Source: Actinobacteria bacterium UBA6100 (lineage in GTDB: Bacteria > Actinomycetota > Coriobacteriia > Anaerosomatales > Anaerosomataceae). From it: a DNA stretch of 64,000 nucleotides. Of the stretch, positions 57,927 through 64,000 are shown piece by piece. Numbering within the stretch: position 1 is the stretch's first letter; the number at the start of each line of letters is the position of its first letter. The notes under the pieces were generated by a model. It had not been told where the DNA came from and did not search any database. It saw only the letters and a program-made list of their open reading frames with translations. The stretch covers positions 1-64,000 of the forward strand of contig DIWS01000002.1 of NCBI GenBank assembly GCA_002423585.1, in the 5' to 3' direction. A program made the translations under genes and the position numbers.

Positions 57927-58994
57927 TCAGACCACCGCCGCCAGCCGCTCGGCACGGTCGGCCGCGGCCAACCCTTCGAGCAAGGTATCGAGGTCTCCCA
58001 TGAGCACCCCGGGCAGGTTGTGCACCGTGAGTCCGATCCGATGGTCGGTGATGCGGTCCTGCGGGACGTTGTACGTGCGGATCTTCTCGCTTCTGTCGCC
58101 CGAGCCGATCTGACTCTTGCGCGCGGCACCCAGCTCCGCGTCGCGCCGCTCCATCTCCGCCTCGTACAGGCGGGCGCGCAACACGCGCATCGCCGCCTCC
58201 TTGTTCTGGAGCTGCGACTTCTGGTTCTGCGACTGCACCACCACACCTGTGGGCAGATGTGTGATACGCACTGCCGAGTCGGTGGTGTTCACGCTCTGGC
58301 CGCCGGGACCGCTCGAACGGTACACGTCGATGCGCAGGTCGCTCTGGTTGATCTCGATCTCCACGTCCTCGGCCTCGGGCAGTACGGCCACGGTGGCCGT
58401 GGAGGTGTGGATCCGGCCCTGACTCTCGGTGGCGGGTACGCGCTGCACGCGGTGCACGCCGCTCTCGAACTTCATCTTGGAGTAGACGCCCTTGCCCTTG
58501 ATCATGAAGGAGACGTCCTTGTAGCCACCGACCTCGTTTTCCGAGGCGTCGATCTCCTCGACCTTCCACCGCTGCGTCTCCGCGTAGCGCGTGTACATGC
58601 GGTACAGGTCACCGGCGAACAGCCCCGCCTCGTCGCCACCGGCACCCGCGCGGATCTCGACGATGACGTTCTTCTCGTCGTTGGGGTCCGCAGGGAGCAT
58701 CATGACCTTGAGCTCCTCCTCGAGCGGCTCGACACGCGTCTCGAGTTCATCGAGTTCGTCCTTCGCCATGTCCTTCATCTCGGCGTCGCTCTCGGTCTTG
58801 AGCATCTCGCGGGCCTCCGCCATGCCGTCGAGCACGGCGAAGTACTCACGGATCTTGTTCGCGAGTTGCGTCATGCCCGAATGCTCTTTGGCGAGGCGGG
58901 CGTACTCCTTCTGGTCGTTCAGGACCGCCTGGTCCGAGAGCTTCGCGGTGATCTCGTCGTAGGTCGAGAGTATGGACTGGAGCTTCTCACGCAT
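57927..58994 (-). CDS. prfA: Peptide chain release factor 1
   Basis: 355 residues. Recognises UAA and UAG. The codon-reading tripeptide PAT is seen in RVQRVPATESQGRIHTS and the catalytic loop GGQ in SSGPGGQSVNTTDSAV. Also NVIVEIRAGAGGDEAGLFAGDLYRMY. Runs 5' of prmC, which modifies it. Start ATG 58994; no programmed frameshift expected for RF1. Confidence 0.98.
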   Translation of the reverse strand: MREKLQSILSTYDEITAKLSDQAVLNDQKEYARLAKEHSGMTQLANKIREYFAVLDGMAEAREMLKTESDAEMKDMAKDELDELETRVEPLEEELKVMMLPADPNDEKNVIVEIRAGAGGDEAGLFAGDLYRMYTRYAETQRWKVEEIDASENEVGGYKDVSFMIKGKGVYSKMKFESGVHRVQRVPATESQGRIHTSTATVAVLPEAEDVEIEINQSDLRIDVYRSSGPGGQSVNTTDSAVRITHLPTGVVVQSQNQKSQLQNKEAAMRVLRARLYEAEMERRDAELGAARKSQIGSGDRSEKIRTYNVPQDRITDHRIGLTVHNLPGVLMGDLDTLLEGLAAADRAERLAAVV

Positions 58995-59006
58995 CTCGGT
59001 TCGTCC

Positions 59007-60005
59007 TCACAGATCGATCGGTTCGAGCACACACGCCGGTGCCTGGCCACGCGCCTCGGCCTCGGCCTCCTCGCGCGCCACGACGAGACTCATCGCGGCC
59101 ACGGCGATCTCGACCATGCTGTCATCGGGCGGCGCGGTGGTGAGACGCTGCATCTGCAGGCCGGGCCAGAGCAGCACCTTCACCAGCGGATTGTCGGGCC
59201 GGCTTCCCGCCCACTTCACCGTGATCTCGTAGGCGAGGCCGGCGATGAGCGGGAGCAGCAGGATTCGGGTGACGATGTTGAACGGCAGAACGTATCCGCC
59301 GCCGCTGATACCCCACGCGGCAAGGATCACCTTGGCAGGGAAGAGCGAGAAGACGGCGATCGCGACCACCATCACCATCAGTAGGAACGATGTCCCGCAA
59401 CGAACATGAAGCGTGCCGTAGCGCTGGATGTTCTCGGTCGTGAGGGGCAGACCGCGCTCGAAGGCGTGGATCGTCTTGTGCTCGGCGCCGTGATACGCGA
59501 AGACACGATGGATCTCCTTGAGGCGGCTCACCGCCCAGATGTAGACGAAGAACGCCACGAGGCGCAGCACGCCGTCCACCACGTTCCAGGTGAAGGGGTT
59601 GTCGATCGAGTCCACGAACAGATTGGTGACCACCGCCGGAAGCACGACGAACAGCCCGATCGCGAGCCCGAGGCCGAGGATCATCGTGAAACCGATCTCC
59701 TTGGAGGAAAGCTTCTCCTCCTCGGTCTCGCCGGCGTGCTCCGCCGAGATGCCGAAGGCCTTGATAGCGAGCGCCATCGTCTCGTAGAAGCCCCAGATGC
59801 CACGGATCACCGGCCACTTCAGCCAGGCGTGCTTGTCCTTGGCCGAGATGAGGTCGTGCTCCTCGGTGTAGATATCACCGGAGGGCTCGCGCACCGCAAC
59901 GGCCCAGTTGTACTTGCCGCGCATCATGATGCCCTCGAGCAGGGCCTGCCCGCCGATGTGTGTCGGGTGTATCGCGCACTCGTCGTGCGTGGTGGTCTCT
60001 GGCAT
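59007..60005 (-). CDS. DUF1385 family membrane protein
   Basis: ATG at 60005 with GGGAG six nt upstream gives 332 residues. Family signatures: HIGGQALLEGIMMRGKYNWAVAVREPSGDI near the start and a metalloprotease-like ...FAYHGAEHKTIHAFERGLPLT in the middle, with HGAEHK perhaps binding a metal. Four or more membrane helices (TMILGLGLAIGLFVVLPAVVTNLF, VLRLVAFFVYIWAV, LLMVMVVAIAVFSLF). Usually sits between rpmE and prfA in Gram-positive genomes, as here. Function not established. Confidence 0.93.
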   Translation of the reverse strand: MPETTTHDECAIHPTHIGGQALLEGIMMRGKYNWAVAVREPSGDIYTEEHDLISAKDKHAWLKWPVIRGIWGFYETMALAIKAFGISAEHAGETEEEKLSSKEIGFTMILGLGLAIGLFVVLPAVVTNLFVDSIDNPFTWNVVDGVLRLVAFFVYIWAVSRLKEIHRVFAYHGAEHKTIHAFERGLPLTTENIQRYGTLHVRCGTSFLLMVMVVAIAVFSLFPAKVILAAWGISGGGYVLPFNIVTRILLLPLIAGLAYEITVKWAGSRPDNPLVKVLLWPGLQMQRLTTAPPDDSMVEIAVAAMSLVVAREEAEAEARGQAPACVLEPIDL

Positions 60006-60007
60006 CG

Positions 60008-60706
60008 TCACTCCCGCTTCGGGGCCTTCGGGTATGGGTCGTTGCAGGTCATCTTTCCCTCGCGGCACGGGCCGCGCCGGCACGACGCACCTGCGTCCAT
60101 GAAGATGTAGGGCGCTGTGGGCTCGGCGAGTTCGAGCATCGCAAGCGCGAGTGCGCGGATCTCCCACTGCGCGCGTTTGCAGCAGCGCAGTTCGAAGAAG
60201 TGCAGCAACTCGCGAACGTTCATGGTGACGACGATCTTGGTCTCCATCGCGTTCGGGAGCAGGTAACGCGCGTCCTCGGCGGGAATGCCCGCATCGAGCA
60301 GCGCGCGATAGGCCTCGAACGCGGCCCGGGTGGCAGCACCGTACGCTTCGGCTGCGACCGGGTCCTCAGCAACCGCCGGTGGGACCACGAACGACGGCTC
60401 CTCGGCATACGTGACGTAGCGCTGCGACTGCTGGTTGTAGCTTGCGAGGCGATGGCGCACCAGCTGGTGGGTGAGCGCCCGGCTCACGCCGTCGATCGCG
60501 AACGTGAAGCTCGCATGCTCCAGCGCCGAGGTGTGGCCCGAAGTGATGATGGTCTTGAGGACCTTGCGGACGCCCTCATCGGACATCACCTCGAGCAGCT
60601 CCGCGGCGCCGACCGGTGCGTAGCACAGCCGCGCCGCAGCGGCGATGGCGCGCTCGGGGTCGGGCGTGTGGTTGAGCAGCCTGACGTCCACGGATCGGAC
60701 CTCCAT
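60008..60706 (-). CDS. thyX: Flavin-dependent thymidylate synthase
   Basis: 232 residues. Makes dTMP from dUMP using methylene-THF and FAD. The ThyX signature is present: RHRLASYNQQSQRY (RHRxxSxNxxSxRY form), with HTSALEHASFTFAIDGVSRALTHQLVRHR before it and NVRELLHFFELRCCKRAQWEIRALALAML after. The C-terminus carries an extra Cys-rich tail, GASCRRGPCREGKMTC. No ThyA was seen. Stop lies 2 bp before the DUF1385 start, so they are co-transcribed. Confidence 0.97.
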   Translation of the reverse strand: MEVRSVDVRLLNHTPDPERAIAAAARLCYAPVGAAELLEVMSDEGVRKVLKTIITSGHTSALEHASFTFAIDGVSRALTHQLVRHRLASYNQQSQRYVTYAEEPSFVVPPAVAEDPVAAEAYGAATRAAFEAYRALLDAGIPAEDARYLLPNAMETKIVVTMNVRELLHFFELRCCKRAQWEIRALALAMLELAEPTAPYIFMDAGASCRRGPCREGKMTCNDPYPKAPKRE

Positions 60707-60712
60707 AACACG

Positions 60713-60739
60713 AGAAGGCGGGGCTCGCCCGCCTTCTCA
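60713..60739 (-). terminator. Terminator between rpmE and thyX
   Basis: Perfect 11-bp stem GAGAAGGCGGG (60713-60723) and CCCGCCTTCTC (60729-60739), 34 bp after the rpmE stop. A TATCAT -10-like hexamer on the minus strand just upstream (60742-60747) may start the thyX transcript. Confidence 0.75.
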
Positions 60740-60773
60740 AGATGATACCAGCGTATCGGGCGAGCGTGACCGA

Positions 60774-61172
60774 CTACTCGGCGGCAGCCTCTTCGACGAC
60801 GTCCGCGACCGCTTCGCCACTCTCGACGGCGGCCTCGACCTCGACCTTGGCGGCACGCTCGGCCTTGGTGGAGTCCTTCTTGGCCTTCTCTTCGCGAGCG
60901 GCGAGTGCAGCCTCCTCGGCTGCCTTCTGGCGCGCCTCGCGAGCCGCGGCCTCCTTCTCGGCAACCGCGGCAGCCGCATTGCCGAACTTGTCGGCGAAGC
61001 GCTGCACACGTCCACCGGAGTCGACCAGCTTCTGAGTGCCGGTGAAGAACGGGTGGCACTTGGAACACAGCTCGACGTGGAGATCGGGCTTGGTCGAGCG
61101 AGTCTGGAAGGTCTCACCGCATGAGCAGGTGACCTTGCACTCGACATAGTCAGGATGAATACCGCTACGCAT
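60774..61172 (-). CDS. rpmE: Ribosomal protein bL31 with long C-terminal extension
   Basis: 132 residues against the usual about 70. Residues 1-68 are bL31 of the zinc-binding (C+) type: MRSGIHPDYVECKVTCSCGETFQTRST and HVELCSKCHPFFTGTQKLVDSGGRVQRF. Four cysteines fit a zinc site. The extra about 64 residues are Ala/Glu/Lys-rich and helical (AVAEKEAAAREARQKAAEEAALAAREEKAKK...). Located after rho and before thyX, the usual Gram-positive order. Confidence 0.95.
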   Translation of the reverse strand: MRSGIHPDYVECKVTCSCGETFQTRSTKPDLHVELCSKCHPFFTGTQKLVDSGGRVQRFADKFGNAAAAVAEKEAAAREARQKAAEEAALAAREEKAKKDSTKAERAAKVEVEAAVESGEAVADVVEEAAAE

Positions 61173-61190
61173 GATTACCTCCGCTACAGT

Positions 61191-61213
61191 GCCCCTGGTT
61201 TCCGACCAGGGGC
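61191..61213 (-). terminator. Terminator of rho
   Basis: GCCCCTGGT (61191-61199) pairs perfectly with ACCAGGGGC (61205-61213), loop 5 nt, 50 bp after the rho stop and 19 bp before the rpmE start. It may instead act as a leader hairpin controlling rpmE. Confidence 0.65.
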
Positions 61214-61262
61214 TGAGGACAGCCCGCGAATCATAGCACGGCCGGAGCCGGGCGCAAAGGTG

Positions 61263-62615
61263 CTAGAGCTCGATGCCGTTGGTGGCGCGCTTGTCGCTCG
61301 CGCTCTTGGCCATCTTGGTGAGGAACTCGGTGTTGGACTTGGTCTGCTTGAGGCCCTTGATGAGCATGTCCATCGCTCGCTCGGTGGAGTCCACGCCATG
61401 CAGGATCCGGCGAAGGCCCCAGACGAACGGCGCTTCGATCTGGTCGAGGATGAGCTCCTCCTTGCGGGTGCCCGAGGTGATGACGTCGATGGCCGGGAAG
61501 ATGCGGCGATCGGCGAGCCTGCGGTCGAGGCGGAGCTCCATGTTGCCGGTGCCCTTGAACTCCTCGAAGATGACCTCGTCCATCTTGGAGCCGGTGTCCA
61601 CCAGCGCGGTCGCGAGGATGGTGAGCGAGCCACCGTGCTCGATGTTGCGCGCGGCGCCGAAAAACTTTTTCGGAGGATAGAGTGCCGTGGAGTCGACACC
61701 GCCGGAGAGGATGCGGCCCGACGCGGGCTGCGCCAGGTTGTACGCACGAGCGAGACGCGTGATCGAGTCGAGCAGGATGACCACGTCGTAGCCCGCCTCG
61801 ACAAGGCGCTTCGCGCGCTCCATCACGAGTTCGGCCACCGCGATGTGGTTGTCGGCCGGCATGTCGAACGTCGAGGAGACGACCTCGCCCTTGATCGAGC
61901 GCTCCATGTCGGTGACCTCTTCAGGACGCTCGTCCACGAGCAGGCACATCAGGTAGACCTCGGGGTTGTTGGCGCTGATCGACGCTGCGATGTCCTTGAG
62001 GACGGTCGTCTTGCCCGCCTTCGGCGGCGAGACGATGAGTCCGCGCTGGCCCTTCCCGATGGGGGCGACGAGATCGATCACGCGAGCCGTGATCTCCTTC
62101 TCGCCGTGCTCCAGGCGTAGACGCTCGTCCGGGTAGACGGGGACGAGGTCGCGGAAGACCTTGCGGCGGCGAGCTTCTTCGGGGTCGTGCCCGTTGACGG
62201 CCATCACACGCGTGAGCGCGGGGTACTTCTCCGACTCCTTCGGCGGACGCACCTGGCCCTTGACCATGTCGCCCCGGCGCAGGTCGCTTCGGCGGATCTG
62301 CGACATCGAGCAGTAGACGTCGTTGTCGCCCGGCAGGTACCCGCTGGTGCGGATGAATCCGTAGCCTTCGGGCAGCACGTCGAGGATGCCGATGATGTCG
62401 ACGAAGCCTTCCGACTTCACCTTGGCGGTATAGACCGCCTCGACGATCTCGTCCTTCTTCTTCAGTAGCTTCACGTCGAGTTCGATCTCGGCGGCCATCG
62501 CGCGGAGCTCGGCGACCGTCTTGGCCTGCAGTTCCTCGCGGGTCACCGACGGCTGAACGACTTCCTGAGGCTGACCGCCTCCGCGGCGACCGCGCTTACG
62601 GGGTCGTGCACTCAC
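61263..62615 (-). CDS. rho: Transcription termination factor Rho
   Basis: 450 residues. A short Arg/Gly-rich N-terminal tail, then the N-terminal helix bundle (TREELQAKTVAELRAMAAEIEL), the RNA-binding cold-shock fold (VLPEGYGFIRTSGYLPGDNDVYCSMSQIRRSDLRRGDMVKG) and the ATPase: Walker A SPPKAGKTTVLKDIA, MCLLVDERPEEVTDM, and VILLDSITRLARAYN. The large actinobacterial N-terminal insertion domain is small here. Overlaps the aldolase gene by 4 bp. Confidence 0.98.
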   Translation of the reverse strand: MSARPRKRGRRGGGQPQEVVQPSVTREELQAKTVAELRAMAAEIELDVKLLKKKDEIVEAVYTAKVKSEGFVDIIGILDVLPEGYGFIRTSGYLPGDNDVYCSMSQIRRSDLRRGDMVKGQVRPPKESEKYPALTRVMAVNGHDPEEARRRKVFRDLVPVYPDERLRLEHGEKEITARVIDLVAPIGKGQRGLIVSPPKAGKTTVLKDIAASISANNPEVYLMCLLVDERPEEVTDMERSIKGEVVSSTFDMPADNHIAVAELVMERAKRLVEAGYDVVILLDSITRLARAYNLAQPASGRILSGGVDSTALYPPKKFFGAARNIEHGGSLTILATALVDTGSKMDEVIFEEFKGTGNMELRLDRRLADRRIFPAIDVITSGTRKEELILDQIEAPFVWGLRRILHGVDSTERAMDMLIKGLKQTKSNTEFLTKMAKSASDKRATNGIEL

Positions 62616-63274
62616 GCGTTCTTCACCTTCTCCCAGTCTGCAAGGAACGCCTCGAGGCCGCGCTCGGTGAGCGGATGCTTCACGAGCTTCTCGAGGACGC
62701 CGAACGGCACCGTGGCGATGTCGGCGCCCATGAGCGCAGCGGCTACCACGTGCTGGTTGTGCCGCACCGATGCAGCGATGACCTCGACCGGGTGGCCGAA
62801 GTCGTAGTTGTTGAGTACCGAGATCATGTTGCCGAGGTGCTCGAGGCCGTCTTCGGAGATGTCATCGAAACGGCCGATGAACGGGCTCACGTAGTGCGCG
62901 CCCGCCCGCGCCGACATGAGCGCCTGGGGGACGGTGAAGCACAACGTCATGTTCACGGAGATGCCGCGCTCGGCGAGCGCTCTGGTGGCTGCCAGCCCTT
63001 CGGGCATGACGGGCACCTTGACGACGACGTTGTGCGCGATCGCGGCCAGCTCCTCGCCTTCGCGCACGATGCCGTCACGATCAAGGCTCACGGTCTCGGC
63101 CGAGACAGGCCCCTCGCAGATCTCACAGATCCGCTTGATGTGACCGTGGAAGTCGGCCAGCGAGCCGCCCTCGCGGGCGTACAGCGACGGGTTGGTCGTG
63201 ACACCGGCAAGCACGCCCCAGGAGGCGGCCTCCTCGATCTCCCGCAGGTTGGCAGTGTCCAGGAAGAACTTCAT
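62612..63274 (-). CDS. Transaldolase / fructose-6-phosphate aldolase family protein
   Basis: 220 residues of the short (TalC/Fsa) group. MKFFLDTANLREIEEAASWGVLAGVTTNPSLYAREG, the Schiff-base Lys in NVVVKVPVMPEGLAATRALAERGISVNMTLCFTVPQALMSARAGAHYVSPFIGRFDD and the terminal LVKHPLTERGLEAFLADW. Cannot be split between transaldolase and fructose-6-phosphate aldolase by sequence alone; in Gram-positives short forms next to rho are mostly transaldolases. Its start overlaps the downstream-listed kinase-like gene by 4 bp. Confidence 0.93.
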   Translation of the reverse strand: MKFFLDTANLREIEEAASWGVLAGVTTNPSLYAREGGSLADFHGHIKRICEICEGPVSAETVSLDRDGIVREGEELAAIAHNVVVKVPVMPEGLAATRALAERGISVNMTLCFTVPQALMSARAGAHYVSPFIGRFDDISEDGLEHLGNMISVLNNYDFGHPVEVIAASVRHNQHVVAAALMGADIATVPFGVLEKLVKHPLTERGLEAFLADWEKVKNA

Positions 63275-64000
63275 TCTGCTGTGGCTCCCTTTCCTTCGGC
63301 GGGTGCCGCTGCTCCCGCTGTTGCGTCTTCGTCATCCCGTATGACCGTGTCCACGATCAGCTCCAGCACCTCTGCGACGGTGCGGTCGAGCTGGTGGCTG
63401 TGAACGACGGGTATCCCATGCTCTACAGCAAGGTCCTCGACGTACCGCCCGAGCAGCCGGATGTTGTCGAAGTTGGCCCGGTACCGCTCGAACGGCCGCA
63501 TGCCGTCGGTCTGGATCTCGCGGATGTAGAAGTGGCTGCGGTGCGCCTCTTCGTCGTCCACGGATATCAGTAGTTGCACGACATGCGCGTTCTTGAACTG
63601 GGAAGGCTCGATGTACCCCGGAGCGACATGGATGCCCTCGAGCACCATGCTGACGCCCTCTACCACCGCACGATCGATGAGCGACTTCATTCCGGTGGCC
63701 ACGACGGCGGCCTGCTCGCGGAACCCGACGATCACGGGACTCGCACCGCGGGGGACGGGAACCCTCAGACCGCGCCACGCATCGAACGAACTCTCGTAGA
63801 TCGCGGGCATGAGTTCCCGAGAGAAGATACCACGCATGACCTCCCGAATGCTATCTGTCGACACGAACCTCGTGATGCCGAGGCGGTGCGCCACCTCCGC
63901 GGCTATGGTGGACTTCCCCACTCCGGTGGTTCCGCCGATGAGGACGACCAGCGGCCGTTCCAACTTCGCGATCTCGTTGAGGCGCCGGTAGCGTGTGGCT
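63271..64000 (-). CDS. 2-phosphoglycerate kinase-like P-loop protein (partial, 5' end outside window)
   Basis: The frame is open to the window's right edge; the part preceding ERPLVVLIGG (ATRYRRLNEIAKL) matches the usual linker of the family, so the true start lies further upstream. P-loop GGTTGVGKSTIAAEVAHRL, then RFVSTDSIREVMRGIFS and SMVLEGIHVAPGYIEPSQF, with a C-terminal Ala/Gly-rich tail. In methanogens the related enzyme makes 2,3-bisphosphoglycerate; in bacteria the role is less clear. Coupled to the aldolase gene by a 4-bp overlap. Confidence 0.82.
   Translation of the reverse strand, partial: ATRYRRLNEIAKLERPLVVLIGGTTGVGKSTIAAEVAHRLGITRFVSTDSIREVMRGIFSRELMPAIYESSFDAWRGLRVPVPRGASPVIVGFREQAAVVATGMKSLIDRAVVEGVSMVLEGIHVAPGYIEPSQFKNAHVVQLLISVDDEEAHRSHFYIREIQTDGMRPFERYRANFDNIRLLGRYVEDLAVEHGIPVVHSHQLDRTVAEVLELIVDTVIRDDEDATAGAAAPAEGKGATAE

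Overview
The window is a single 64 kb piece of a high-GC bacterial chromosome, most likely a Gram-positive actinobacterium. The evidence is the GC-rich coding, the synteny rho-rpmE-thyX-prfA-prmC-tsaC-rpiB-glyA-upp-comEB-wecA-atp, a long-form hibernation factor, a flavin-dependent ThyX, an LCP protein and a SARP-type regulator. Several families (DUF5317, DUF2752, DUF1385, a secretory L,D-transpeptidase with lectin-like repeats) would fit Coriobacteriia or a related deep lineage, but that placement is a guess. No rRNA, tRNA or CRISPR array was seen.

Region 1-1792 carries the 5' part of a large secreted beta-helix protein. Region 1793-9919 is read as an integrative element inserted at the 3' end of secA. 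A tyrosine recombinase sits 13 bp from one boundary, and the last codons of secA (YK.CHGANA-stop) occur at both ends, 8,089 bp apart. Its cargo is a cytosine methyltransferase and a convergent NotI-like endonuclease, an unknown 196-aa protein sharing a 29-bp promoter block with the methyltransferase, a tightly packed operon of five small genes (two unknowns, a membrane peptide, an IS200-transposase-like protein without catalytic residues, and an HNH nuclease), a hairpin-rich non-coding region, and an MT-A70 adenine methyltransferase with an HTH tail.

Region 9883-29488 is read mostly on the minus strand: secA, a STAND/SARP regulator, a three-gene membrane HD/HD-GYP/DUF5317 operon, hpf, two small membrane proteins, a polar-amino-acid-type ABC transporter with two binding proteins, comF, an AEC permease and mtnA. 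A 246-nt structured leader that resembles an undescribed riboswitch precedes the first binding protein. The usual comF-hpf-secA neighbourhood seems to have been split by insertions.

Region 29637-43522 is a cell-surface polysaccharide and wall locus: two O-antigen-ligase/polymerase-like proteins, a Wzx-type flippase, two GT4 glycosyltransferases, an L,D-transpeptidase, a beta-propeller lipoprotein, an LCP transferase and a remnant of a UDP-sugar dehydrogenase. S-adenosylhomocysteine/purine salvage genes (ahcY, pnp) lie inside it.

Region 43542-64000 is conserved housekeeping DNA: fabZ, murA, the full F1Fo ATP synthase operon with an identifiable promoter and terminator, the WecA/TagO-type transferase that could start the surface glycan, nucleotide and one-carbon genes, translation release and modification genes, thyX, rpmE, rho, a transaldolase-like aldolase and a partial 2-phosphoglycerate-kinase-like gene at the right edge.
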